Shown piece by piece: positions 11,063-22,665 of a stretch of 64,000 bases of DNA. The DNA lies in NCBI GenBank assembly GCA_024500155.1, contig CM044874.1:7703001-7767000 (forward strand), read 5' to 3'. A program made the translations under genes and the position numbers. This DNA comes from Chenopodium formosanum (Eukaryota > Streptophyta > Magnoliopsida > Caryophyllales > Amaranthaceae). Under the pieces are notes generated by a model. That model did no database searches and was not told the origin of the DNA. It saw nothing but the letters and a program-made list of their open reading frames with translations. Positions within the stretch are counted from its first letter, which is position 1; each line of letters opens with the position of its first letter.

Positions 11063-12715
11063 GGATTTCTATTTTAATTCCTGAATTTGTTTCGGCAATG
11101 ATTTAGAATGAGTGGATGAGACTCGAAACATTCTAAGTATTTCATGTGCGTAATTTTGATTAACATTATTGTCATATGCATAAAAAAGATCTCATTGGAA
11201 AGACCATCCGTAATGAGTTAAAACATAGGATTTTACACGTAGGAAATTTGAGAAATATCTTTCACAACTAGAACCGAAATAACACTGCGCGAAACTGGAA
11301 AATTTTTTCGAGCACAGAAAGCTGCTGAGGCATGTAGGAATTAGCGTCAGCGAACAGAAGCTGGCGCCAGACATTTAACCGTAGCGCCAGACGACAGCCA
11401 TGTCGCCAGGCGCTACAGCTAAATCCTGGCGCCAACCTCTGTTTGATGGCGCCAAATTCTTCCAATACCGAGCCAGAAATATGCGTTCTAATTTCGACCA
11501 GTTTTTCGTATTGTTTGCTCGATCCTACTTCCTAATTGAGTTTTTCTCACTTTTCTGAAACCCATATGTGTTCTACATATGGACATAACTCTCTGGGAAT
11601 TTATGCTCCATCTACCTGATTGAACGCTCTTAGCAACAAAGGGTACATCCGAGATTGTTGAATTCACCAAACCATGGAAGCAAGTTTTTTCTAAAATTTG
11701 CGGTGTCCCATCCACTCGCGCCATCCCTTCACGGTTAGGCTTCCGCGCGGTGCATCTGGACAATTAACCATGGACCCTCTATTGACTAACCCATATCCCA
11801 AACTATAGAGAACTAGAGCCATGGTTAGGTTGCGAACTCATTGCATCATATTGTGCCTATTTGACTAATTCTGCATTATTTATCGTGCATATGATATATG
11901 TTTTTCTTAACCGTTTGTTGACATGTGTTGAGATTAAATAAAATAATGACTTAAAGAACTTTGCCTAATTAATTAATTAATTTAAATAAAGTCTAATTTT
12001 TTTAATCAGAATTGACCTAATACGACTTTAGGCATCCCCTGTTGATTAATAACACCGAAAACAGTTCCAGATTGAAGCTCCAGCATTGGCGCCAATGTCT
12101 GAAATGTAGCGCCACTCTGTGGAGTGTGGTGCCTGGCGACAGATCTGTCGTCTGGCGCTACACTACAAAGTGCGGCGCCAGTCCTGTCGTTTTGGCGACA
12201 GTTCGGTTTATTTCTCGAGTCATCACCTTGTGTCTAATTAGCCAGTTTACTAATTAATTCGGTCAAATATTACTGTCAATAATACCTTGTTAAGTCATTA
12301 ATTGAGTCTAGTCACATAGTCTGGCCACATGGTCATGACACGAGTCTTAATGTATCACCTACACTCAATAGTCTTAGCACACACTTCGAGTATATGTCAC
12401 CATGACCATGTCTTAGGTTCATGCATGAGTCGGTCTTTTCCATCATTTGAGTTGGGGGTACATTCTATTCCTAATTCTTCATATCCCTCCATATACATCA
12501 TTTTTCTTCACATTCTATTCCAATCATTCTTCACTTCCTCCATCCATTGCATGTTGAATAAAGTTTGAGTCAAATAATTAACAATGAATATCCCCAAATT
12601 CCTTTTCCACAGTATTTGGTCGAGGAGAGAAGGGCGATTAATCAAGGATAACCTCTTTATTCAAGTCTCACTTTTTGATAAACCAATTTGTCAAAAGAGG
12701 AAGGCTAAAAAGATA
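11063..12715 (+). other. Long untranslated leader of Tat-1 B with palindrome clusters
   Basis: About 1.65 kb without a convincing gene. TGGCGCC-type motifs cluster at about 11345-11460 and 12080-12195, repeating the motif found in the LTR. The rest is AT-rich or unremarkable sequence leading into gag. Confidence 0.6.
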
Positions 12716-13504
12716 ATGGCAAGTCAAGAAGAGGTCAATGAACTTAGGAATCAATCGAATGACGTGACTGAGGTGTTAAAGGCTTTAACCCTCAAAATTG
12801 ATGACCCTGTGAAGCAACAACAAATGGAGCTCATGCAAGAGAGCTTGAGCAAGCTATCTAGTGACTACAAATTTCAAGGCATTAGTTCACAAGGGGTCTT
12901 GGTGGATAAAGAACTTCTTCCGCATAAGTTCAATGCCAACGACATCCCGAAATTCAAGGCAACTGACAATCCTTATTTTCATCTAAGAGCTTTTGAAACA
13001 ATAATGAGTGTTAAGGGTATTGATAAGAAAGTGTTTCCCTCTATATTTTCTCTATCCCTTGAAACCGTTTGCCAACAATGGTTCTTCTCCCTTGACAAAG
13101 AGAAAACCTCTACCTGGGAATCGATAGTAAACGCTTTCATTGATAGGTACAAGTGCAATATTCAAGTTGAAGCCGATTATAGACAACTTGAGATGTTAAA
13201 ACAAAAAGAAAACGAAGGGTTCACTTCTTTCTTCAACAAATGGAGGGAAACTTCTGCTAATATGGTCAAAACTCCCACTGAAAAGGAATCTGTGAGGATT
13301 TTTATCAAGAATTTCCAAGGGAAGTATTCAAAGCACTTAAAATACCAACACAACTTGAATACTTTCAAGGCTGTCTATAACATAGGCATTGACATTGAAG
13401 ACGACCTTCTGAAAGATAATAGTGCGAGAGGAAAGAAGAACGACCATCCTTCTTCTTCCTCTCCCATTAATGAGGTACGTACCACGAACGCCTCTAAATC
13501 ATGA
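12716..13504 (+). CDS. gag: Tat-type Gag (capsid region)
   Basis: The retrotransposon structural protein, which assembles the particle that packages element RNA. Key sequence: DIPKFKATDNPYFHLRAF, then CQQWFFSL, then RYKCNIQ and KQKENEGFTSFFNKWRET, the conserved core of plant Gypsy Gag, aligned with the Tat-2 Gag (52516-53388). The frame is open from 12584. I choose the ATG at 12716 because MASQEEVNEL aligns with MATKEDIENL of Tat-2, and both are followed by a heptad-like N-terminal helix. A TGA at 13502 ends the frame, but the same frame continues without stops for 414 codons, so the zinc-knuckle module may be reached by readthrough or the stop may be a lesion. Confidence 0.85.
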   Translation: MASQEEVNELRNQSNDVTEVLKALTLKIDDPVKQQQMELMQESLSKLSSDYKFQGISSQGVLVDKELLPHKFNANDIPKFKATDNPYFHLRAFETIMSVKGIDKKVFPSIFSLSLETVCQQWFFSLDKEKTSTWESIVNAFIDRYKCNIQVEADYRQLEMLKQKENEGFTSFFNKWRETSANMVKTPTEKESVRIFIKNFQGKYSKHLKYQHNLNTFKAVYNIGIDIEDDLLKDNSARGKKNDHPSSSSPINEVRTTNASKS

Positions 13505-14746
13505 ATCCAAAGATCAAAAAGGGTGTTCACTATACTTGGTATGAGTTATGAAACAGCTTTCGAGAAGTTACATCACAAAGGACTAGTCATGCCCATAGGG
13601 CCTATCAAAGATCCATTTCCAGAAGTCAGGCCACACAAGTGGGACCCTAATAAGCACTGCAAGTATCACCAAGGAAAGGGTCACGACACTGAGGAGTGTT
13701 GGAAACTCAAAGAAGCTATTCAAGATCTGATCGATAACAAAGAAACTTCCGAAATTCTAGCCATCGAAGAAGATCAAGCATCCTTCGATCCATCACTTCT
13801 TATCACACCTGTAGGAGAACCCATGATCGAGACATCTTATATAACCTCCCTCGATGAAGTGGCCATGATCGAGGAGGATGAAAGTCTTTTCTTAGATAAT
13901 ACCAAGGATGACTCGTCAAATCTGAAAGAGGACGTTCGAAAACTGCAAGATGTCGTTGCCATGCTCTTGAACGTGGTAGAAGGATTAGCAAATCGGGTAA
14001 TGGTCATCGAACAAAATTCTTGCCAAGGGTTTAATGAAGAACTCAATGCTCCTAAGCCACGGGCAAAATGGAGCATTGAAAAATACACACCAATAGGAAT
14101 GACTTACAATGAAGCTTTTGACTGTCTTCATGATCAAGGTCATATTCACTCCATTGGTCCCAGTCAAGACCCTCCATCTGAAAAACGTTTTCCCAATTGG
14201 GATCCAAATTCCTATCGTCGATACCATAGAGGTCACGGTCACACTACCGAAAAGTGTCTCTCCCTCAAGGATCGTGTTCAAGACTTCATTGATTCAAATC
14301 TTCTTTATGTTCCTCCGCGCGACAAGAAGGCCAAGATTAGTAACGATAGTAACAGTGGCTGTAAAGGGAAGAAGAACAACTATCCTTCTTCTTCCGAAAA
14401 CACCTACTCTAGTAACAGTGTTGGTACTTTCGACCTTAATAAGATCTTAGCCATGGATAATCGAGGATTTAGAAAGCAACAAAAAAGGGATTTTACCCCT
14501 ATTGGAATTAGCTACGATGATGCTTTCGATCGACTCCATGCCAAGGGAATTATTACTCCTATTGGACCTCTTCAAGATCCCCCACTTGAGAAGAGAGTGC
14601 CTAGTTGGAATCCAAATGTGCACTGCAAGTACCATCAAGGTAGGGGTCATGCTACTAAGAGCTGTTGGAAGCTAAAGGAGTCTATCCAACATTTGATTGA
14701 TAATAACAAGCTCCCCATACCTCCAGTTAACAAGAAAAGCGAGTGA
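13505..14746 (+). CDS. Gag C-terminal module with triplicated zinc knuckles, in frame after a TGA
   Basis: This frame directly continues the upstream Gag frame after one TGA. Counting from the GTG at 13523, three ~68-residue repeats occur at about 5-72, 190-258 and 325-393. Each has a G-I/M-S/T-Y..AF..LH..G...PIGP..DP start, a WDPN-type segment, a knuckle, and an LK..IQDLID end. The knuckles are CX2HX4HX4C: C46/H49/H54/C59 and C368/H371/H376/C381. The middle copy has Arg232 in place of the first Cys. Between copies 1 and 2 lies an acidic segment like the start of the Tat-2 pol frame (EPMIETSYITSLDEV versus EPLLEVVFISSTEEV). The usual Tat Gag has one such knuckle. A role in RNA binding is inferred. 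Confidence 0.75.
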   Translation: MQRSKRVFTILGMSYETAFEKLHHKGLVMPIGPIKDPFPEVRPHKWDPNKHCKYHQGKGHDTEECWKLKEAIQDLIDNKETSEILAIEEDQASFDPSLLITPVGEPMIETSYITSLDEVAMIEEDESLFLDNTKDDSSNLKEDVRKLQDVVAMLLNVVEGLANRVMVIEQNSCQGFNEELNAPKPRAKWSIEKYTPIGMTYNEAFDCLHDQGHIHSIGPSQDPPSEKRFPNWDPNSYRRYHRGHGHTTEKCLSLKDRVQDFIDSNLLYVPPRDKKAKISNDSNSGCKGKKNNYPSSSENTYSSNSVGTFDLNKILAMDNRGFRKQQKRDFTPIGISYDDAFDRLHAKGIITPIGPLQDPPLEKRVPSWNPNVHCKYHQGRGHATKSCWKLKESIQHLIDNNKLPIPPVNKKSE

Positions 14747-16929
14747 TGATAAAGCAAACAACACAAGACAAGAGGCGAGCTTCAAACGACGAGATTTCAT
14801 GACATCTTTTTTTTTTCTTTATTTATCCTTTCCCTAATAAGTCTAGCATAGGCACCTTTCTTTTCTCTTAGATTAATTTTGTAGATTCTTTCTTTTCCCC
14901 TTTTAATAAAAATGAGCATTTATTCTTTTGCATATGATCATTTTATTGAATTGCATTAAAAAAAAATTCATGTCGAACTAAACACAAGGTATACCAATGA
15001 TTTGAGACACCCCTTGTAGCCACATCATATTACCTTTCACCTTTCTAATATACAATCCTTTCTTCATAAATCACTTTGAGCCTAGTCTAACGATAGACCT
15101 TTTATTTTTCAACCTACATCTACCTAAACTTGGGATGGGATGGTGTGTAACTTATGTAACTTCAAAAGCTTGAATGAATTCAATAAATAGCGAAAATAAA
15201 AATAAAAAAATAAATAAAGTGGACAAAAGAGTAAGTGTTCCAATGTCTTTGATATGAAGATATCTTCGATATGAACACGTCTCAGATTGCGTCTCTTATC
15301 GAGTGCTCGGTGTCGTGCCTGAGAAACATGAATGCTAAGTGAGTAATAGACCGCATGATCGAGATTGCCCACACTTATAAAACTAAAATAAATTCTAAAG
15401 CACAAAAAATTGCTAAAAAAGAGTAGAAACTCAAGCATAAAAAAAATACAAAGATTCAAAAGCGAGGTTGCACACCTTGGGGGCTTATCTAGGGTCTTGA
15501 GCCTTTATCCCTTTCTTCTATAACCTTTAGCCTAACCACGTTACAACCCTTAAAAAGACCTTTTTGAGGTATACACATACTTGTGCGAGGTTCGGCTAGA
15601 GCTATGTTCGGCCTGATTTCTAACGGATACGTAGGCAACCTCACATCGAGGTGTGACCGTAATAAACATGCATTCATATTCATATTCATATTCACACATC
15701 ATGGTCATATCAAGGGATCTCCAATGCTCATCCCTATTCATGTAGAGCTAGACTTGGGGGCTTGATCCCTACATCATTAGCTTACCTAGCCTAAGGGTCA
15801 CCACCATTTGACTCTTTTCAATATATTTTTCCACACACTTAGCCCTTGCGGCCTAATTTAGTGTCACTATCACACACATCACACATACATGACCAAATAT
15901 ACTTCCCTTAGGAGCCCTTTGTCATGGAATCTTAACACAACGCTGAAGCATGCCTTGTCATATCAACATCACTCATCAATCATAATTGTCATTGCATCAC
16001 GAAGTGTGAAGTGCTTAGCCTCCGTGCCTAAGTTGCCCAAATGCTTCCATCATCGAGTCAACAATTGAGATAGCCTAGGATGGGTTAATCCTTTCACCTT
16101 GAGAGATAGTATCAAATGACATTTGACTAATTAAGCTCATTCAACATGCACCTTCAAAAACTTTGCTTCTTTCTTTTTTGCGTCTTTCTTTTTCGGGAGA
16201 AATTCGGTACCCTCCACAAAAATGACGGAAATTTTTTGTTTTTTTTTTGCATTTTTGAGTCACATTGAATCAACACTATGCACACACGGGTCATGAGTCA
16301 CATGTGTCGTTTCACTTCGAGTCGAGTCAACCTCGAGTCAATCACAGCTAGTCAAGTTTATGCCATGAGTCATGTCAAGTTAATAAGTCAAGCGACATTA
16401 AACCTTAGGTCAACCCTAAGATAATTAAAGAAATTGGCAAAGTTCTATAGTCAAAAATAAATACAGGTGCAACAGAATAGGGAAGACCTTACTCCAGCGC
16501 CAGACGAAAACATCTAGCGTCTGGCAACAGTTTTTAGCGCCTGGCGCTAGATCCCAGTGTCTGGCGACAAAGTCAATTCTTGGCACCAGAGATATTTAAG
16601 CAGCGACAGAGCTTGAAAGGTGATCTCGACCTCATACAGCAATTTTGGGTTCCTTGGTACGCCAGTTAGCCCCTATAAGCAGTTTGACATGATTAAGTAG
16701 TCAGTTTGATTACAGTCGCAATAAGTGATCGACCTGACGAAAGATCGTCTCACTTAGCTTAAAGCGCCTAAGCATTGGCTTATCACGGACATAATATTTC
16801 ACAAGCAGCAAACCGCTGACGTATTGGCATAACGGAACCAAAGTTCAAGCGAGCTTTAGAGATCAACAAGCGTTGGTCTTCGGAAATTTTTCTGCAGAAT
16901 ATTATCGCAACAAACGTTCAAGTATCGAA
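14747..16929 (+). other. Tat-1 B 3' untranslated region with conserved boxes
   Basis: It holds conserved box 1 (15590-15655), box 2 (16183-16240), GAGTCAA-rich sequence around 16310-16400 and a GGCGCC/CTGGCGC cluster at about 16495-16580. It matches copy A positions 1-1600. No reading frame here has family resemblance; the pol genes expected between gag and box 1 are absent. Confidence 0.7.
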
Positions 16930-17680
16930 GCTCTTTTGTTCAGAGACGTGTGGACATATTATTCAAGCTCTATTGTTCAGAGACGCGTGGACATATTATT
17001 CGAAGCTCTATTGTTCAGAGACGGGTGGACATATTATTCGAAGCTCTTTTGTTTAGAGACGCGTGGACATATTATTCAAGCTCTATTGTTCAAAGACGCG
17101 TGGACATATTATTTGAAGCTCTTTTGTTCAGAGACGCGTGGACATATTATTCAAGCTCTATTGTTCAGAGACGCGTGGACATATTATTCAAAGCTCTATT
17201 GTTTAGAGACGCGTGGACATATTATTCGAAGCTCTTTTGTTCAGAGACGCGTGGACATATTATTCAAGCTCTTTTGCTCATGGACGCGTGGGCATCCTAT
17301 TTTCAAAGCTCATTTGCTCCAGAGACGCGTGGGCATATCAATCAAAAGCTCTTTGTTCAGAGACGCGTGGACATATCATCAAGCTCTTTTGCTCAGAGAC
17401 GCGTGGGCATATCAATCAAAAGCTCTTTGTTCAGAGACGCGTGAACATATCATCAAGCTCTTTTGCTCCAGAGACGCGTGGGCATATCATCAAAAGCTCT
17501 TTGTTCAGAGACGCGTGGACATATCATCAAGCTCATTTGCTCCAGAGACGCGTGGACATTTCTTTCAAGCTCTTTTGCTTAGAGACGCGTGGGCATACTA
17601 TTATCAAAGCTCTATTGTTCAGAGACGCGTGAACATATCCAAGAGAAGCTCTTTGTTCAGAGACGAGTGAACATCGAAAA
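16930..17680 (+). repeat. 37-39 bp tandem array of Tat-1 B (AGAGACGCGTGGACATATT)
   Basis: About 19 units of AGAGACGCGTGGACATATTA + TTCAAGCTCTWTTGTTC. The array stays open in all three forward frames because units are stop-free, but the translations (RRVDILF..., ETRGHII...) have no family resemblance, so I treat it as non-coding. A single related unit is seen in copy A around 2525-2545. Confidence 0.92.
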
Positions 17681-18180
17681 AACAAGGTGGCGTTCCCTAG
17701 ATTGTGGAGAGTTGTCACAAACAACTGAAGGTGATTTTAAGAGAAGTTGTCTTCGATCATGTTCCCTTAGATGTGGAAGATGGTCACATAGCGGGAGAGG
17801 ATTGTTTCAAGCGAAGCAATCTTCGATAGTATTCCCTTGGACGTGGAATATTATTAAAGCGGAAGAGGATCGTTTCAAGTGAAGCAATCTTGTAATTTGG
17901 AAGCAGTTATAAGCGTAGCGTTTTTAAAGCGGGATGGCATTCTCTTGGCATGAGGTCATCAAAACAAGGATACAGCAGCAAATCGGTTACTTTCAGAGAC
18001 GTGTGCTCGACGGTGCAAGATACGCGTTTCTTAACTCTTTTATCAGTTTTAACTAACGCTAGTTTGCAGGTATCGGCGTTACAAGAATGATTTAGGACCG
18101 CAGAACGTTCTGAATCATTCTCCGTCCCTATCGCTACTTTGACTTTTGTTTTCGAAACTTGCGTTTCTCCAAACTCAGTC

Positions 18181-18194
18181 AAAGTGGGGGCTTC
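18181..18194 (+). other. Polypurine tract of Tat-1 B
   Basis: AAAGTGGGGGCTTC immediately precedes the 3' LTR. Confidence 0.75.
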
Positions 18195-19072
18195 TATAGA
18201 CACCCATTTGTGTCTCCCCAAAACCAAACCCGGTGATGAATACCTTTCACGTCAAATCATTATCGAATGAAGTGAAAGTGTGGAAAGTTTAGTGTTGCGG
18301 ATAGTTTTAATTTCTTTTCTCTTCTCTCTGTTTTTGAAAACTTATTTTAAGAAAACAGTCAATCCAGTTTGGTTGGTCCATGATATGGGTCCAATAGTAG
18401 TTTAGTTGGATGGGGCTTGACAAGAGTTTTCCAACGATATATTATAAGCCTAATTCTAATGAATATTGAGAAAGTTATAGCCAATTTACTGAACTGGGCC
18501 CGGTTTGAGCCTTATATGCGGCCCAATGATCTAGGGGAGGGCCTAATATAGATTTATCATTCCTAATGCAATTAGGAATGGTTTTAGTCTTCTAGATCCT
18601 TCTAGAAGGTTCTTTTCATTCCTAATTCAATTACCATTGATAAATTGACTTTTGTTGACTTTTCAGAGTTTAAATTAAAGTCAAAGAACATTTTTTTAGG
18701 GAAATACGATTTTATCCTCCTGTACGGCAACTTTTATCCTATTTTTAAAAAACGGGTGAATTTCTGAATCACCGCCAAACACCAGCTGTAGCGCCTGGCG
18801 CTAGCATTGGCGCCTGGGGCTAGCATTGGCGTCTGGCGCTAATGTTGGCGTCTGGCGCCAATAGCCAGCGTTGGCGCTAATTAATTCTTATCTGCGCCAA
18901 AACTCTGTTTTGATATTTTGTCTTTTTTGGCTTATTTTCTTTATAAATAACGTCGTAAAACTCCGTTTTCATTCACCAATTCTAATCTACAATCTCTCTT
19001 TCTCTCTCTCTCTTTTCTATACTAGCCTTCTCACAAATATACGAAAATTCCGTATACATTAGATTTAGAAAC

Positions 19073-20458
19073 TGATGTACACATTCTATACCATACTTTA
19101 CCCTCGATTTATAGCTATTTTTGTATGATTTCTAAGCTCTACGGAGCTATTTCTCGCTAATATCCTTCTTCTAGTGTGGCTTGGTCTATTTGATTGATTT
19201 TTGTAGGCATATGAAGACTTTCGGATGATTTGGACGCATTTTAGATAGCCACGAGAGCTTAGTAGGATGGAAGAGATTTTTCCCGTGTCCGCCCTGGAGG
19301 GCAACATTGCCCTAGCAGCCAGGGCGAAGAAGAAAAGAAGTGAAGAAGTTCAGCCCCCGTCCGCCCGGACCGGGCGGCGTTGCCTTGGCAGACCGAGCGA
19401 ACAGGATATCAAATTTAGAGCCAAAGCGTTTGTCGCGCCCGACCGGGCGGCTTTGCCTGGTCTGACCGGGCGGAGTTTCGCGGAGCTCCTTTCCCTCTTT
19501 TTCGGGATTTTTCTTAATTGGGGATATAAATACCCCTTTGCAAAAACCGACTAAGTACTTAATCATTATCTTAACAGTTTTAAAACACTATTAGAACCCT
19601 AATATTCTCTCTAGATCTAGATTACATTCCACTTTCAAGTTTTAATCTTTATTCATCAACAATTGGTACTTTTCTTCATTCAAGCAATTGGTATTCATCT
19701 TTATTTCTTCTTTTACTTTTAATTGCTTATTAAGCATGTTTTCTTCATTGATTATTGTTTTTACTTTCATTAATATGTGTGAGTAGTTCTTTATTCCAAG
19801 ATCTAGCGGAACCCGAATATGATTAATGCATGATTTAATTCTTTAAATTCTCTAATAATAATGGTAATTGATATGCTTAATTGATTATGCTTATGCCAAT
19901 ACTAGATTAGGGATAATTGGTATTGTTATTAATCCTTTGTTTTAATCGCAACGGGAGTTGGGTTTTGACGGATTTGAATAAATCAATTAAGGGTTTGAAG
20001 TTCATCACGGGAGTAGTTGAATGGATGATTAGGAAGTTAGAGTAATGTGCTTAAGGTCTCTAATTTACATGATTCCACGGAAGTAGGCTTGATTGTGATT
20101 AGAGAAGCCATTGATAACTTGAGAGAGACCATTGGTATTATTCATGGATTACTTTTCCTCTTAAATCAATTGAATTATGTGTTAGGGGTAGAACGACTAT
20201 TGCATTAATTGTATTCGTGGTGAAGCTTGATCTTGGATGTTTTTAGCATTAAATTGTCATTTTATTTAGATTTAATCGTTTTAACTAGTCCTTTAGATAT
20301 TGATTCTCATTTATTTGATTTGGTTACTTGCTTGGTAATTGCTTGAGTCTATTTAATTGGTTGAACCATAGTCTCTTGGGATCCGACCCTTGCTTGCCCG
20401 TCTACATAGTAGTAGTCTAGTTAGGTTTATTTTTGTTAGGTACGCGACACGCCTATCA
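19073..20458 (+). mobile_element. Solo LTR nested in the Tat-1 B 3' LTR
   Basis: Starts TGATGTACACATTC, ends CACGCCTATCA, and is flanked by GAAAC on both sides (19068-19072, 20459-20463). No internal region is present, so it is a recombined solo LTR. It contains CCGCCCGGACCGGGCGG-type palindromes (19350-19480) and a TATA box (TATAAATA, 19525-19532). Its start resembles the Athila LTR of this window (TGATATGTCTATTTTATA), so an Athila-like origin is likely but not proven. Confidence 0.88.
19350..19532 (+). promoter_or_regulatory. Palindrome cluster and TATA box of the solo LTR
   Basis: CCGCCCGGACCGGGCGG and related CGCCCGACCGGGCGG and CTGACCGGGCGG motifs lie 50-170 bp upstream of TATAAATA (19525). 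The layout repeats that of the other LTR families with a different motif. Confidence 0.5.
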
Positions 20459-22665
20459 GAAACACCTAGCCATATTCGAAGTTGCCTTCGCCCTAGACGT
20501 AAAAGGTTTAATTTTTGAGAGTTTGGTCCCAAATCTCTCTTTCAATTATTTGATTTAATTGTTTTGTTTATTATTTTCCTTGAAGTTACTAACGTGTGTA
20601 TTTTGTTATTAGAAAGAGGTACGAGGCATCCAAGTAATTGCTTTAATTGTTTTAACTAATATTATGATATAGAAATCATGCTTAGATTGTTATTATGATT
20701 CCTAGTATCATGTTAGGATGTTTTCCTTAATTTGATGTTTAGGGTGACAATAATAAATTCCTAGCATCATGTCTAGGGTAACTTTAATATTAAGTATGAT
20801 TAAAAGCATGATGCCTTTTATGTTCTTCCTAATATTTATGATTGTTAGTATCACGTTAGGGCTAAAGCTTTGATTTTTATTGCTTAGTGACATGCTAATA
20901 TTTGTTATTAATCTTGTTAGTATCATGCCTAGGATCTTGCTATTATTATTATGCTTTAACATGATTATTTTTATGAATATAATTGTTATAATAATTGTGA
21001 TGATCATTATTATGTTGCTTGATATTTATTGTTATTGCTTGATCACGCCTTTTATACATGTTTAAAGGGAATTTGTACTTGTAATCACGCTTAATAAGAT
21101 AATTAATAATCTTGTTAGGGTTAATTATGATTATAATTCAAGTGAACGCCAATAATAGATTTATTTGTGCATTAATATTCAACCAACATAGATAAACAGG
21201 TTTAGGGTTAATCCTATTGCTTGTATGTTAGTCAAAAAGCGCACATGAATACGATAAGAATAAAGTAGAGGCCTATTATTAGGGCAGGTTCAATCTCTTT
21301 TAGGTTGGATTTGTACCTTCATCCCCGAACCCTATTTGGTTCAAGACCTTATGGAGTTGACGATCTCTTGGATCGTTAAGGGGTGTAACCTTCACCTCGT
21401 GAACGGTTTACAAGTTCTTAAAACTTGTTAGCGACTCTTTTGCTCTATCTTCTTTCCCTTTGGACGCCACCGTACTTTAGTGTATGATCACAGTGGGGTT
21501 CAAGCTAGGGGATTAACCCTTGAAATATTCCCTACATGGTGTTAAAACTTTAATTTGATTTATGTGAACAACCGAGTACGATAGGTTGTTCGATATTTGT
21601 GATAATCGTGATTTGTATGTATGTTTTGTGTTATTGAATTTTAGATCTGGTGCAAAACAATGGTGAATTTACACCGTTAAGGGCGTTAACCATTCTTATA
21701 AATTAGAAATTTATTTTGTGTTATGGAATTGCAGATCTTTTCTATTATAATAATTCTTGTTTTTTAATGTTTGATGATGAGTATTTTGTTTTGTTTTAAT
21801 GTTCAAAGTTTCACAGGAATCTTGAACTTGTTTACAACTGTTGTTATCTCTTCTTTTCGATCTCCTAACTTTTCTTTTTTATTTAAATATTTTTTATGTT
21901 TTGATTTAGTTTTTCAGATCTTTTTGTGTTAAAGCATTGTTATAATTGATTTTGTTAATGAATTTTTATGCTTATATATAAGTAATATGACTCCTAATTT
22001 TTTGTATTTGAATACTTCTACCCAGATCGATTCTACAAGTTGATCTGATGATTCTTGATTTACCCGGATTTGACAAGTTGAAGAAATCTTCTGCAATTTT
22101 AGAGGTCTATAACTTCTGGGTTTCTCCATAAAGCTCGAAAATGGTGGGATTTTATAATATAGAAAATGAGATTTCTGTATAATAAAAGAACTCAAAATAG
22201 TAGTGGAATTGTTTTTTTTTTTTTTTTTGTTCATATTAATACAGATTAAAGTGTTAGTGTGGATTTTTGTATTTGAATTTTGTACCTATTCCCTACGTAT
22301 TATAGTATCCAAGTATTTATACACGTAGACGTTATCAATTGTATGATTAAATTGGTTATTTTTGAATTTTTTTTTTAAATTAAATGTTGCAAGAGACCGC
22401 CTATCTAATATAACAGGTCTATGTGAAAATAAAAAAGAGATTGTTTATCTGACAACACGGGTCTCTTTCCCTTATAATTTATTAGATCCACAACTACCCT
22501 ATGAGACCGCCTATCCTATATGACATGTCTCACTTTTTATAAAAATTAAGACCACCTCCAATGAAGCAGTCTCTTTGCCAAAGAGACCGCTTAGCTAGAG
22601 ACCGCCTCTAAGGCAGCCTCTTTGGCCTATTTAAACGGGTCTCTTTGGCCAATTTTGTAGTAGTG

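Larger units (their letters stand above)
9105..21536 (+). mobile_element. Tat-1 LTR retrotransposon copy B, complete, non-autonomous
   Basis: Two LTRs (9105-11039 and 18195-21536), a primer binding site, a polypurine tract and the 5-bp duplication TGGTG (9100-9104 and 21537-21541) define a complete insertion in the CACTA element. The internal region encodes only Gag (12716-13504) and an in-frame zinc-knuckle module (13505-14746). There is no protease, reverse transcriptase, RNase H or integrase, so it must be mobilised in trans. A solo LTR sits in its 3' LTR. The LTRs differ visibly more than those of the Athila and Tat-2 elements, so it is the older insertion. Confidence 0.92.
18195..21536 (+). 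repeat. 3' LTR of Tat-1 B, split by a solo LTR
   Basis: Starts TATAGACACCC (the usual TG mutated to TA) and ends CCCTACA. Without the 1386-bp solo LTR and one 5-bp duplication it is about 1951 bp, against 1935 bp for the 5' LTR. It carries the palindrome cluster (18768-18900) and TATAAATA at 18942-18949. Confidence 0.9.
8377..22665 (+). mobile_element. Non-autonomous CACTA element, split by Tat-1 B
   Basis: The left end reads CACTACTATAAAATTGGCCA and the right end is its near-perfect inverse (TGGCCAATTTTGTAGTAGTG, ending 22665). The 3-bp duplication CAT flanks both sides (8374-8376, 22666-22668). Subterminal repeats of the form AGAGACCGCCTATCTAA/AACAGGTCTC occur near both ends (8390-8660, 22390-22640), as is usual for En/Spm elements. 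Without the nested retrotransposon the element is about 1.85 kb and encodes no transposase. Strand is arbitrary. Confidence 0.9.

Noticed and set aside
16873..17670. Long open frames (265, 164 and 139 codons) over the 37-39 bp array
   Set aside because: They are open in all three forward frames because the repeat unit has no stop. The translations are repeats of the array and resemble no family.
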